Part shown: positions 21,760 to 33,894 of the stretch, piece by piece
Numbering within the stretch: position 1 is the first letter of the stretch
Layout: each line of letters starts with the position of its first letter
Source of the DNA: Megascapheus bottae
Lineage: Eukaryota; Chordata; Mammalia; Rodentia; Geomyidae
Direction: 5' to 3'
DNA length: 64,000 nt
NCBI GenBank assembly: GCA_024803745.1
Contig: JANJXV010000013.1
Location: 34,142,001-34,206,000 of the forward strand
Position numbers and translations under genes: made by a program
Notes under the pieces: model-generated
The model's database searches: none
Seen by the model: the letters and a program-made list of their open reading frames with translations, nothing else
What the model was told of the DNA's origin: nothing

Positions 21760-22983
21760 ATGGGCAGAACAAGAAACTCAAGAAAAGTGTCAAATCAAGG
21801 AATAGCATCTCCCACCCAATATAAATAGGCAATGGAGCAGTCAGCGGCAAATCTAGAGGAGAGTCTTCCAAGTGCTATACAAATGAAATTGATAAACATC
21901 ATTAATGAAAACTGTGAAAATATAAAGGAAGAGATAAGGGAGGAAGCCATAGCTAAACAAGAGGAAACCATAAACAAGGTGATATGTGAAAAAGGAGAAG
22001 CCATAAAGGAGGCCATAATAAAGGTTTTTCAAAGAAAAATGGATGAATTCATAGAATCCACAAACAAAAAGGTGACCAAACTCCAGCAAATATCCAAAGA
22101 GAATAAAGCTACTGAGCTAACCACTCAAATGGAAATCAAGGAGTTAAAAAAAATCCATACATGATCTAAAACAAGAGATTCAAGGCATCAAAAATGAGCA
22201 ATTAGAAGCAAGGGAGATGAAGAATAAAGTAGATAGCTTTGATAGCAGGTTAGACAATGCAGAAGAGAGAATTTCCAGGGTTGAAGATAATTTAGTTGTT
22301 ATAGAGAAAGAACAGAAAATGAGTCAATCCAAATCTAGGAAATATGAGAGAGCGCTTCAGGAGGTCCAAGATACAATTAGGAAGCCTAATTGGTATTGAG
22401 GAGGGTCTGGAGAAAGGGGTCAATGATATTGGCAATATACTTCAGGGAATCATTTCACAGAACTTCCCAAATATCCAGAAGGGCAGGCCCATCCAGATAC
22501 AAGAAGCTTTTAGAATCCCAAACAGACCTGACCAGAAAAGGATATCCCACCGCCACATTATAATCTGAACAGGATCAATAGAAACCAAAGCAAGGATCCT
22601 AAAGGCAGCCAGGGAGAAGAGAACAATCACATGCAAAGGCAATCCGAATAACCACAGATTTCTCAGCAGAGACCATGCAAGCAAGAAGAGATTGGAAGCA
22701 TATATGTCATATCCTTAAGTCAAATAACTACCAATCAAGAATACTGTACCCATCTAAGCTCTCATTCATAACTGAGGGAACAATAAACACATTCCATTCC
22801 AGGGAAAAGCTGCAACATTACATAGCAACCAAACCAACATTACAAAAAATTCTCAAAGATGTTCTACACATAGAAAACCAACAGAGAAAGAACTGGCACA
22901 TAAACATCATACCAACTAAGTACCACAAGAACTGTCAAGACACAGGCCCTAATGAAAGTTTTAAAAAAGACAGGAATCAGTAA
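21760..22983 (+). pseudogene. L1 ORF1 (RNA-binding protein ORF1p), disrupted
   Basis: ORF1p is the trimeric, coiled-coil nucleic-acid chaperone of L1 particles. The likely start is ATG 21760 (MGRTRNSRK…); an in-frame TAG at 21826-21828 cuts it after 22 codons, and ATG 21832 reopens the frame. A Glu/Lys-rich coiled coil follows (…KEEIREEAIAKQEE…). A frameshift occurs in the A-run near 22147-22154, another near 22385 at the RRM-like segment (…NPIKPN/NLIGIEE-like region), and another between 22568 and 22640. The C-terminal domain (KLSFITEGTINTFHSREKL) is recognisable and ends at TAA 22981-22983. No intact protein can be made. Confidence 0.9.
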
Positions 22984-22992
22984 ATATTTCTC

Positions 22993-25900
22993 AATGGACT
23001 TAACTTTCCAATTAAACGGCATAGACTGTCTAGTTGGATCAAAAAGCAAGATCCATAGTTCTGCTGTCTTCAAGAGACACATCTTGCCCCAAAACACAAA
23101 CACTTTTTGAAAGTGAGGGGTTGGAACAAAGTTTATCAAGCTAATGGCCCCCATAAACAGGCTGGAGTTGCCATCCTCATATCAGATAAAATAGACTTCA
23201 AACTAAAATTAGTGAGAAAAGACAAAGAAGGTTACTACATACTACTAAAGGGATCTTTCCTCCAGGAGGATATAACCATCCTAAATATCTACACACCTAA
23301 TCCCGGAGCTCCAAACTTCATCAAGCAAACTTTACATTCACTGAAACCATACACAGATCAAAACACAGTGATTGTTGGTGACTTTAACACACCACTCTCA
23401 CCTATGGACAGATCAACCAGGCAAAAACTCAACAGAGAAACCTTAGAACTGAACAACTGTATAGACCAACTAGATCTAACAGATATCTGCAGATAATTTC
23501 ACCCAGAAACATCACAATATAAGTTTTTTTTTCAGCAGCACATGGAACATTTTCCAAAATAGACCACATTTTAGGACATTAGACAAACCTGGGCAGATTC
23601 AGAAACACTCAAATCGTTCCCTGCACTCTCTCAGACCACAAGGGCATCAAATTGGAACTGAACATCAGTCTCCACCAACGAAAACCCTGTAACTCATGGA
23701 GATTGAACAACATATTGTTGAATCACCAATGGTCATCGAAGAGATCAGAACAGAAATCCAACAGTTTATGAAATTAAAAAAAAAGGAGCACACAAAATAC
23801 CAGCTCCTATGGAACACAGAAAAGGCAGTGTTCAGAGGAAAATTTATAGCTCTGAGTGCCTACAATAACAAATTGGAAAAATCGCAAACCAATAATTTAA
23901 CATGTCACCTTAAGTGCCTGGAAGAAGAGCAACAAGCCAACTAATCCTAGTAGAAGGAAGCAAATTATTAAAAATCAAGGCATAATTAAATGAATTGAAG
24001 TCCAAAAAAACTATAGAAAGAATCAACAAAACAAGGATTTGGTTCTTTGAAAAATTAACAAAATTGACAGACCCTTAGCAAATCCTACCAAAAAAAGAAG
24101 GGAGCATACCGAAATAAATAAAATCACAGATGAGAATGGTAATATCACAACAGAAATTACCAAGATCCAGAGCATCATGAGGGAATACTTTTCAAACATT
24201 TATGCCAACAAATTTGAGAATCTAGAAGAAATTGATGAATTTCTAGCCAATATTAACATATGCACACTGAACCAAGAAGACCTAATCCAACTAAACAGGC
24301 CTATTTCAAGCACTGAAATAGAAATGGCAATAAGAAACCTTCCACCTAAGAAAAGCCCAGGGCCAGATGGATTCATAGCTGAATTCTATAATCTTCAAAG
24401 CAGAGCTCACACCAATACTCCTCAAGCTCTTCAACAAAATTGAAAACGAAGGCTCTTTGCCAAACTCATTCTACAAAGCCAGTATAACCCTCATCCCCAA
24501 ACCAGACAGAGATTCATCAAAGAAAGCGAACTATAGACCCATTTCTTTGATGAGACTGTTGATGCAAAACTTCTCAACAAAATACTGGCCAACCGTCTAC
24601 AACTACTCATCAAAAAAATATATACACTATAATCAAACAGGATTCATCACAGAAGGCAAAGCTGGTTCAACATACGCAAATCAATTAATATAATTCAACA
24701 CATCAACAGGAGAAAGGACAAAAATCACATGATTTTCTCAATAGATGCAGAAAAGGCATTTGACAAGATCCAACACTCCTTTATGCTAAAAGCTCTGGAG
24801 AAACTAGGAATCCATGGAACATTCTTCCGTATAATAAAGGCTGTGTATGACAAACCCACAGCTAGTATTATACTTAATGGTGAAAAGCTAAAGCCATTCC
24901 TTCTAACATCAGGAACGAGACAAGGATGCCCACTCTCTCTACTCCTCTTTAACATACTATTAGAATTCTTAGCCACAGCAATAAGCCAAGAAGAAAGCAT
25001 AAAGGGGATCCAAATTGGAAAGAGGAAGTGAAACTTTCCCTCATTGCATATGACATGATTCTGTATTTAAAGAACCCTATAGACTCCACTCCCAAGCTCC
25101 TTGAGCTGATTCAAACTTTGGAAGGGTAGCAGAGTATAAAATCAACCCTCAAAAATCAACTGCCTTCCTCTATGCCAACAGTGAAAGGAACGAGGCAACA
25201 ATCAGGAAAGATACTCCTTTTTCAATAGCCTCAAAGAAAATAAAGTACCTAGGAATTATCTTAACTAAGAATGTAAAGGACCTTTTTCATGAAAACTTAA
25301 AATCCTGAAAAAGGAAATTAAAGCAGAACTGAGGAAATGGAAAAACCTCCCATGCTTCTGGATTGAAGAATCAACATCGTGAAAATGACAGTCTTGCCAA
25401 GGGCTATCTACAAATTCAACGCAATACCCATCAATATCTCAATGTCATTCTTTAAAGAAATAGAAGAGGCAATCCAAAATTTCATATGGAATAATAAAAG
25501 ACTCCATATAGCAAAAACAATTCTTAGCAGAAAGAACAGCGCAGGAGGAATTTTAATACCAAACTTTAGACTCTATTACAGAGCTATAATAATCAAAACA
25601 GCCTGGTACTGGCACAAGAACAGGCCTGGAATTGAACTGAGGACCCAGATATTAAACCACAGACCTATGGCCACCTAATCTTAGAATGGAAGAAAGACAG
25701 CCTCTTCAAAAAGTGGTGCTAGCAGAACTGGTTAAGCACCTGCAGAAAACTAAAGTTGGATCCTTCTTTGTCACCCTGTACTAGATTAACTCCAAATGGA
25801 TTAAAGACCTCGAGGTAAAAGCCAACACACAGAAAACTTTACAAGAAGTGCCTCCTTGGCACAGGTCAAAACTTTCTCAACAAGGACCAAGAAACACAAG

Positions 25901-26860
25901 TCAGAGAAAGGCTGGATAAGTGTGACTGCATTAAACTGCAGAGCTTTTGTATGGCAAAGGACATAGCTAGTAAATTAATTAGGAAGCCTACAGAGTGGGA
26001 GAAGATCTTCACCAACCACACAAAGGACAAAGGCCTCATATCTAAAATATAGCAACAGCTCAAGAAATTGAATCACTCCAAAACTAATCTCCAAAGAAAC
26101 AACCATCCCATTAAAAGATGGGCCAAAGACTTAAAGAGGGTCTTCTCTGAAAAAGAAATAAGTATGGCCTATAGACACATGAAGAAATGCTCAACATCTC
26201 AGGTCATAAAAGAAACACAAATCAAAACAACTCTAAGATTCCACCTCACTCCAGTTAGAATGGCCAGGATCAAGAAAATTAATAACAACATATGCTGGAG
26301 GAGATATGGCCAGGAGGGATCACTACTACACTGTTGGTGGGAGTGCAAACTCGTTCAGCCACTATGGAAAGCAGTATGGCAGTTCCTCAAAAGACTAAAC
26401 ATAGAGCTCCCCTATGACCCAGCAATTCCACTACTTGGCATTTACCCAATTGTCCAGAAACAAGGGCATACTAAATCCACTAGCACAACGATGTTCATTG
26501 CAGCACTATTTACCATAGCAAAGATATGGAACGAAACCCAGATGTCCCTCAGTTGATGAGTGGATCAACAAGATGTGGTATTTATACACAATGGAATTCT
26601 ATGCTGCTGTCAGAAAGAATGACATTGCCCCATTTGTAAGGAAATGGAAAGACTTAGAAAAAATCATATTAAGTGAAGTAAGCCAGACTCAAAGGAACAT
26701 AGACCCAACAGTCTCTCTCATTTGTCATAATCAGTACAAACCTTGGGCTCTCCTAGCAGAGATTTACAATACAACAAAATCTAGAGACATTAGGCCAAAT
26801 AGTACCACAGTAAATGTTAGGAACTCCAGGATAAGGAAACAAAAGCCATATAATGAGTGA
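22993..26860 (+). pseudogene. L1 ORF2 (endonuclease/reverse transcriptase), disrupted
   Basis: ORF2p nicks target DNA and reverse-transcribes L1 RNA. The endonuclease part starts near 22993 with an early TAG at 23056; it retains QETHL, VGDFNTPLS and the LSDH motif (about 23625). A T-run near 23523 breaks the frame. The reverse-transcriptase part has [24 protein letters not shown] and RQGCPLS, but the FADD box reads AYDM: the first catalytic Asp is Tyr (TAT, 25049-25051). A one-base loss near 25022 shifts frame just before it. The C-terminal HCWWECKLVQPLWK box is present (about 26330), but its upstream Cys is Tyr. The usual stop after CHNQ is TAC (26735-26737), so the frame runs on to 26858-26860. 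Confidence 0.92.
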
Positions 26861-27153
26861 CTGTTGTCCTTAAGGTACTATGTTATCGCTCATCTCTTTT
26901 GCCATCCTTTGGTTATCTCATATTGTTACAATTTTTCACCTTGCTTTCTGATATATTTTATATGTGCTTAATTGATTATTTGAAATTGGATAGGGAATGG
27001 GGGAAGTCAAGATAAGCGCGGGGAGGATGGGAGGGAAATGGGAACCATGTCATGAGAAAGGGTATCAATGTTTGTGAAGTTATGCACCTTCTATCTGGTG
27101 AATATAACGTAACCCTTCTATTAATCACAATAAAAAAATTGAAAAAAAAAAAC
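26861..27153 (+). other. L1 3' UTR and poly-A tail
   Basis: Contains 'tatttgaaattggataggga', 'aaagggtatcaatgtttgtg' and 'cttctatctggtgaatataa' and ends in 'aataaaaaaattg' plus an A-run. This segment is the reference for identifying the shorter L1 tails at 1075, 4441, 42798, 44052 and 46720. Confidence 0.9.
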
Positions 27154-27168
27154 AAGGAGGAAAAGAGA
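27154..27168 (+). repeat. Target-site duplication, right copy
   Basis: AAGGAGGAAAAGAGA directly after the poly-A tail, identical to 19942-19956. Confidence 0.97.
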
Positions 27169-27330
27169 CGACAGAAAGGGCTTGACCTAAGACATTCTTC
27201 AAAAGTTACATTCCCAGTGACTCATTTCTACCAGTTAGGCCCCATTTTCCACAGTTTGCATTACCTCCCAGTAATCCAATTGTAAATCCATTGATTAATT
27301 AATGTTTTGGACAGAATTAATCAGTCTAGT
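27169..27330 (+). mobile_element. Older interspersed repeat, right part
   Basis: Continues the element interrupted at 19956. 'tcatttctaccagttaggcc' and 'ttgcattacctcccagtaat' are the recognisable words. Family not assigned. Confidence 0.45.
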
Positions 27331-28095
27331 TGACTCTATCAACTGAAAACAAACCTTTAACACATAAGGAGGACTTCAAACACAAATCACAGTTCTTGAA
27401 AGAGAAAAGAAGAAAATTCACTTGAACCAAGAAGTAAAAGCTTCATTCTTTCTGTGACTCCAAACACACACACAGCCTATCTTAACACACCATTGACAGG
27501 AACCTAACTCCAGTCTATCATTATGTTTGTGAGATTAATGTACATTTTTATGTACAGTTATACTTTGCTCATTGGCATTGCCATATCCCATGTTGGGAAA
27601 TATGGACCATGAGCCAAATTTGTCTGCTTTGCTTCTGTATGTGAGGTGTTTTTGAAACACAGCCACAACTAGAGTTGTTGATGTGGTTGCTTTACATATT
27701 ATCTACTTTCAAGTTACAAAGGGAAGGCTGATAATTGAAAAGGGGGATGTGCCCAGAAAACCCAAAATGCTTAACATTTGATTTTTTTTAACCTGTTGGG
27801 GGAAAGAGGGGATTTTTACACCTCCATACGTGACTACACTGAATTCCAAGCATCCTCTCTTCTGCCCATTCACCCTCCCCCCATACACAAAATCTCCTAC
27901 TGGTTTCATTGTGCCATTTTCATACTAATCTAGTACTATAACATCTAACCTCCTTCAACCTCCCTACCTACCTCTTCCCCCTAGTTTTCCAACCCCATCA
28001 TTTACTTATGTTCTGATTCCAAGGAACTACCTAACTACTTGCCAGTATTGATACTGCTATGACCATCATCATAAGCGTTTTCTTTTCATCAAGAA
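27331..28095. other. DCDC1 intron, no recognised feature
   Basis: Mixed sequence with C-rich pyrimidine runs near 27840-27990. No exon-like frame on either strand. Confidence 0.5.
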
Positions 28096-28690
28096 ATGTG
28101 AGCATTTCTCATGTCAAAACAACTTTGAGATTCCACTTCACTCCAGTTAGAATGGTCATTACCAAGAAATCTAATAACAACAGATGTTGGCGGGGATGGG
28201 ATCAGAAGGGCACAATGATGGTGGGGGTATAAACTCATTCAACCACTCTGGAAAGCAGTATGGCCATTCCTCCCCTATGACCCAGCAATTCCTCTACTTG
28301 GCATTTACCCAAATGTCCAGAAACAAGCATGTACTAAAGCAACCAGGGAAACCATGTTCATAACAGCATTGTTTACCATAGCTAAGATGTGGAACCAGAC
28401 TAGATGCCCCTCAGTAGATGAATGGATGAAGATGTTGTGGGGTTTGTCTCCTGTTGACATTATATCTGACTTTGGTACCTGGTATACTGTATGTATGTTT
28501 ACTTGTTTATCTGAAATAGGGAGGGGAAGAGGAAAAAAATGATTGGGAGGCAAAGTGGGAGAAAAGCATGGGAAGGGTATCAATGTTCAAGAAGTAATGT
28601 ACCCACTACCTAACAAATGTAACTGTAACCCCTCTATTCATCACCCCAACAATAAAATAAAATCAAAAGAAAAGATATGTGAGCATTTCT
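28096..28690 (+). mobile_element. 5'-truncated L1 with target-site duplication
   Basis: Flanked by ATGTGAGCATTTCT at 28096-28109 and 28677-28690. The body (28110-28676) holds the ORF2 C-terminus and 3' UTR of an older L1 subfamily, with an internal deletion near 28270 relative to the full-length copy (Cys-box downstream sequence missing) and another before the 3' UTR. Confidence 0.92.
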
Positions 28691-29414
28691 ATTGCACATT
28701 TATTTACCTAGTAGGGGAAATGATGGACTCTAGTCCATTTTAGTAGATAAAATTACTGCAGTCTAGCTAGACATTAACTGGCTTTAATTCACAATTTTAG
28801 AATCAGGCAGTAGTCCAGACTAAAACTGTCTGTAAATGCTTTTCCTCATCACATGCGCAGACCACACTTGTGCCCAGAAAATGGGGTATGACATGCAGAA
28901 ACAGCCCGATCGGCTGAAACAAGCATTATCTTATTTCAGCGTATTTTGGCAGGTTTCAGTCTCCAGTTCACTAGATTTTCAGTTCGTGTAAATAGTATAA
29001 ATAATAAAAAAACTCAGCTACCTATTACGGAACAAATCCCAGGTAGGTATAGAATCCAATATAGTTTACTCTGTAGGAAGAAACTTTGAGGCTAACCTTA
29101 AAGTATGCAGAGTCAGCTCTGGTTAAATAGTTTCAATTAACAATTCTTATAACCTCATTTTATTAAATAAGGAAACTGATGCCCTGGAATTTTTTAGTCA
29201 AATTACAATAATGAAATTATATGTATCGTGTTTTAAAATGAAACAAAACTTAAAAGAATTGAGTTAAATTAAGTCAAATGTTAAACCTCAGTGGCAGAGA
29301 ATGTGAAATCCATTTGTGCATCCGTACAATTTCATTTTTAGTTACAGTATGTCTCATAAGAATCTTGGAGCACAAAGCCTGAGAAATAAAAGTCAAGACT
29401 TCTGAAATCCTTAC
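28691..29414. other. DCDC1 intron, no clear feature
   Basis: AT-rich. A faint MIR-like motif ('cctcattttattaaataagg') lies at about 29152-29172. Nothing else recognised. Confidence 0.5.
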
Positions 29415-29475
29415 CTTAGAATAAATACAGCCATCAGTTCCAAACACCCACCTCTGTGATTCATCTCCTTTATGT
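29415..29475 (-). CDS. DCDC1: DCDC1 exon, ricin-type QxW segment
   Basis: 61 bp, minus strand. The acceptor is the AG of 'cttacag' and the donor is gtaagg. It starts with one base completing the Arg codon split with the previous exon, then encodes HKGDESQRWVFGTDGCIYSK and ends in phase 0. The SQRWVF…DG.IYSK pattern is the QxW-type repeat of ricin B-like beta-trefoil folds, a sugar-binding or scaffold module. It follows LILQK of the upstream exon without a gap. Phase and motif agree, so confidence is high despite its small size. Confidence 0.93.
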
Positions 29476-29479
29476 CTGT

Positions 29480-29681
29480 AAGGAAAAATGATTTAGAATG
29501 TGACACTTTTTCTCTACACAGAAATACTTGTAGGTTTCTAATGAAATGATTATTTTCCATAGAGCCTGGCAGGAGGACTTTCTACCCCCTATCAATCATC
29601 ACTTCTTTCTCAGCAGTTAAAATTGGCCTTACAACAAACAATTATTTCTCTGTTGTCATACTGCTGTATGCACAATACTTT
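29480..29681. other. DCDC1 intron, no feature
   Basis: Short intronic stretch upstream of the exon with nothing recognised. Confidence 0.5.
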
Positions 29682-29742
29682 GTGTGTGTGTGCCTGTGTG
29701 ATGGTGGTAGTGGTGGTGGTGGTGGTGGTGGTGGAGTGTGTG

Positions 29743-29783
<41 letters not shown>
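29682..29783 (+). repeat. Compound (GT)n / (GGT)n microsatellite
   Basis: GT units, a GGT run of about nine units and a second longer GT run. It gives spurious His/Thr-rich frames on the minus strand. Confidence 0.95.
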
Positions 29784-29784
<1 letters not shown>

Positions 29785-30865
29785 ATGTATAGTACTAACA
29801 GCAACGATGAGAAAATGAGTATAATTAATATATATTATCAAACCTTCTGCTCTAACCCCCCCAAGAAATAATAATCCTTTGTTAGACAAAAGGAAATGTA
29901 CTTAAAATAACATTTAAGGATTAAGAGGATAGTATGGAGATACTATGAAACATTAAAAAAAACATAGAATTTTATCAGAGTGTCTTACTTTCTGAACTAA
30001 GTCTGAACAAAAATACATATATAGAGCCTAAGAAGACAATCCTAAAAATATGATGAAGCTAATCATTCCTAAAGTAATTTTACACTCAATAATATTGAGA
30101 AATTAACAATTATGAAAGTCTGGAATCCCCCCAAAACTACACTAATAGGTGCTGAAAGTGATTCTTACAGATATATATGATCTCCAGTCCCTGTTTTGGA
30201 AAACATTGATCCAGAATGATAAAAGAAGGAAGGAAAGAAAAAAAAACGATACCTTAAATAATGTTGTGATAAGAAAAAAAAAACTGATTCTGCCTGCAAT
30301 TTCCTAGCATGTCTTTCTTGAATGATAGGATTATTTGCAGCAACTGTTAGTGGATTTCCCTAGAAGCCTGATCACCGGGAAGACCAGGCTATGATTAGAG
30401 GCTTACAACTTTCTGAGGCAGCCCTACCCTTTGGGAAGAGAAGGGAAGCTCTAGAGGTTGAGCTAGTTACCCATGCTTCCTTAAAAGTCCACGAAATACA
30501 GGCTCTGGAGAGCTTTCAGGCATTTACCTGTAAATGCATGAATGTTCAAGACTGGCACAAACAGTGCCACAGGAACAGAGAAGCCTGCACTCAGGACCCT
30601 TCTCTCCTATATATCACTTTGTCTGAGTGTGCATCAGAATCTTTTGCTGTACTTTTTTAAATAACACAGTAAATGTACATAAAGTGTTTTCCTGAGTTCT
30701 GTGACACATTCTAGCAAATTACAAAAATGAGTACTATTGTCACCTCAAGTCTTATAGGATTAAAGTTTCAACATGTGGGATCTAATGCTAATGCCAGTGT
30801 CTGGACTGAATTGTGGGGTAACTAGTTAAGGTCCACAAGGATGGAAAATTTGGGGGTACGGGAAT
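29784..30865. other. DCDC1 intron, no recognised feature
   Basis: Single-copy-like sequence. The plus-strand open frame at 30391-30660 lacks homology I can recognise and has no supporting signals. Confidence 0.5.
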
Positions 30866-30867
30866 AT

Positions 30868-31268
30868 TTCTTTTTTATGTTTCTTTTTGCATTGTATTTT
30901 ATTGTCAGAGTGATGTATAGAGGGGCTACAGTTACATTTGTCAGGGAGTGGGTACATTACTTCTTAAATATTAATAGCCCTTCCCATGCTTTTCTCTCAC
31001 TTTTCCTCTCTCTACCTGCTCCCAATCATATTGTTTCTCTTCTTCCCTTCCTTATTTCAAATAAATAAGCAAACATACATACAATATACCAGGTACCAAA
31101 GTCAGATACAGTAACAACAGGATATAAGCCATAAGGGGGAAAAAGAGGAGAAAAGAAATAACTTCACATAGTACATTAAGAACAATAATCACAAAGATAA
31201 ACCTCTTGTGTCCTGCAGGTCATTTCACTTAGCACCGTGAAAAACATACTTATAATTTGTCTTTTTCC
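30868..31268 (-). mobile_element. L1 3'-end fragment, older copy
   Basis: Minus-strand 3' UTR: 'gtatagaggggctacagtta', 'tacattacttctt', 'tattgtttctcttcttccct' and 'atataccaggtaccaaagtc'. Similar in content to 44060-44320, more diverged than the young group. Confidence 0.8.
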
Positions 31269-31423
31269 TGTGTATGAACATTATAAAAAGAGAACTGATT
31301 TGGTGATTGAGTAAACGGGGTGGAAGTGGAGGGACTAGTCTGCCATAAGCCTCAGGAAATTTGGATTAATAAAGAGGAACATGAGACTGTTTTTAAGATT
31401 TATGATATGTGTTTTTGGTTTTG

Positions 31424-31492
31424 TTGTTTCACTGCTCAGTGCTTCTTGTGTGCTAGACAAGTCTCTGCTACTGAGTTAAATCTCCAGCCTTA
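31424..31492 (-). mobile_element. ID-like short SINE
   Basis: The reverse strand reads as an ID-type tRNA-Ala-derived element; on the plus strand 'gtgctagacaagtctctgct' and 'gagttaaatctccagcc' are its promoter half. No second monomer. Confidence 0.65.
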
Positions 31493-31767
31493 GGCAAGGA
31501 CATTAAATGGAATAAAGGAGACAGACAAAAGAAAATGTGAGGACCACCTATCCTGGTACAAGCTTGTTTCTTTGTAAATGAACTCAGGAGGCATAAACAT
31601 ATATGTTTATTTGCATAGGTGATAGCATTTCTAATGTGAATCACTAGAACATATGAGTGTATATCTTTTGAAATGTTCCACATATGTGTATATCTTTTGA
31701 AATGTTCCTTTTATAAGAGAGAGAGTAGAGGCAAAAATGCAGTCAGAGACACAATTCAGTTTAAGGA

Positions 31768-31922
31768 ACATTTTTTTGCAGTCCTGGGACTTGAACTTGG
31801 GTACCGAGCACTGAACTTGAGCTTTCTCAAGGCTAGAGCCCTACCATTTGAGGCATAACACCATCTCTGGCTTTTATTATTTAGGCAAGCACTCTACCAC
31901 TAGGCCAAATTCCTGGCTCTGG
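31768..31922 (-). mobile_element. IDL-Geo SINE
   Basis: 'cagtcctgggacttgaactt' (right-half end) to 'caagcactctaccactaggc' (left half). GGAACATTTT occurs immediately before the T-run and after the element, the probable target duplication. Confidence 0.9.
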
Positions 31923-32065
31923 GGAACATTTTAGAAGCCAATGCTCAGCATTTCCTACTGGAATGTATGGAGCACTATCCACAAGTCCCATGATCACAAA
32001 TTTGTTTTCCTATACAAATTCAAATGAATGTTTTCTATCAAATGGAATTTCTCTGTCATGAGTTT

Positions 32066-32312
32066 TTTTCTTTTTTTGGGGGGGGGTGGTCATAGGGCCT
32101 TAACTCTGGGCCTGGACACTGTCCCTGAGCTCTTCAGCTCAATTACTGCCTTACCCTTTGAGCCACAGTGCCACTTCCAGTTTTCTAGTGGTTAAGTTGA
32201 GATAAGAGTCTCATGGACTTTAATGCCCGGGCTGGCTTTGAACCTCAATCCTTAGATTTCAGTTTCCTGAGTAGCTAGGATTACAGGTGTGAGCCACCAC
32301 ACCCAGCTTTCT
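32066..32312 (-). mobile_element. Composite SINE (B1-like head, Geo-like tail)
   Basis: Minus-strand copy starting with T- and G-runs, then 'gccttaactctgggcctgga' and ending 'ggtgtgagccaccacaccca'. Well preserved. Confidence 0.92.
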
Positions 32313-33890
32313 TTAATGATTCTTAATTAAAAAACATTAAAATGCTGTGCATCCATACTTGTTGACTGGATTTTCCTTTATCCTTAAAGCATCGTGTGTT
32401 TGCAATCTAGTCTGGAAACACTGACCAATTATCTCTCCATTTCCATCAAGACTTAAGTGGTATTAATTAATCAATAATATCTAAGTAAGGATGGTAGTCA
32501 AGGTCATTGAAAATTGGGCAGGGTTCCATGAGACTACGGAACTTCTTTTATAGATTATCTTTACGATAGAAAGTCAACCCTGTACATATTCTGATCAAGG
32601 AAATTTCTCAAGGAGTCTTGTACACAGCATGCATGCTTCAGCAGTTTACTTAGTTCCTTGATTCTGCAGACAGAGATTGTAAACTTGGTCTTTACAGGCC
32701 AAATAGTCTTAGAGCTGCTACTGGGGCTGCCTCATGGAATAGTAGAGAATGTATGATATGTAAGTATATCTGTCTTATCTAAATCACTCACTTCCTGCTT
32801 TGTAGGTACCATGATAGAATACAAATCCAGTGCTGTCATTCTTTTGATTTTTCCTCCCATTGGAAAGAAAAAAAGAAGCAATTTTGTATGTGAGATCTCT
32901 CTGTCTTAGATTGATAACTAATACCAAAATAAAGTTTCAATAATGTGCAGAACAAACAAAAGATTATACAGAGTATAATCTCTGTATTCTCACTTCCATG
33001 TGTGTATGTGTGGATGTGAGGCACTACACATCAAACTACTTTATTTAATACTGAAGGTCAGATCTTTCATATTTACACTCCTAAAAACAAAGCTATATCA
33101 AGATTAAGTAGTAGTCTGAAAAAATAACTTTAATTAAGTGAATTCATAAGATGTTCAAAATATCTTTTGACAGAAATCATCTTTCATGATTTTTAAATAT
33201 TATCACTTGATAATGATGTTATTGGCCTTCTTTTCCTCTTTTAATGGTCTGATACACAGAAAAAAAATTAAAGGAATATATGTGCAAGAATTGCTACATT
33301 CAATAAGAACAAAATGACTGACACCAAATGAGACAGAACTGAACTAATGAGGCATGATATGTTTACAATATTCTTTGTGGGTTGTCAGGTTGCTACTTTA
33401 AGTGCTAGTTCTATTATTTTTAGCACATAAAGTGCTATGTCTTGGATCCTACATAGCCTTTGTTAAAATTATATTATGTGACTTAGAAGAAGGAAAAGAA
33501 TTGTCTCTAGAAGCTGCTGTCACATGAGGTATTTATTGCTATTTATAAAGAAATCCTGGTACCTAAAAAAATAAGTCACACAAATGTTTTAGCTGTTCAG
33601 AAAAAGATAACTGCTTTTGAAAGTTGAGGTACGCTCTAAATATCTTGGTCCTTGTGTCTCTTGTACTTTGTTAATGATGTATAGCTTCACAATGGGAGCT
33701 CTAGTGTTTCAAATGTTTTAGTTTTCCTCTACTTTTCAACAGATTTTGATTCTCATTTTCCATTAATATAAAGATAAGCAATATTCATTTTAACAGGAAT
33801 TCCTCCTTTCTCCTATTCTACTCTCTTTTATCTTCCTTCTCTAGATTAAACAAATCATTAATAAAGATTTTCAAAGTTAGACACTTCATT
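32313..33890. other. DCDC1 intron, no recognised feature
   Basis: AT-rich single-copy-like sequence with no exon in the frame required. Confidence 0.5.
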
Positions 33891-33894
33891 AAAT

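Larger units (their letters stand above)
19957..27153 (+). mobile_element. Full-length L1 retrotransposon, inactive
   Basis: 7,197 bp from a 5' UTR with a YY1-type site through ORF1, ORF2, 3' UTR and poly-A tail, bounded by a perfect 15-bp target-site duplication. It lies in the 14-kb DCDC1 intron in the opposite orientation to the gene, the arrangement usually tolerated in introns. The intact duplication and full length suggest a fairly recent insertion. ORF1 carries an early stop and several frameshifts. ORF2 carries stops, frameshifts, a lost catalytic aspartate and a lost terminator, so it cannot move itself. The other, shorter L1 tails in this window share its 3' UTR type. Confidence 0.97.

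Noticed and set aside
29610..29889. His/Thr-rich frames
   Set aside because: Translations of the compound GT/GGT microsatellite.
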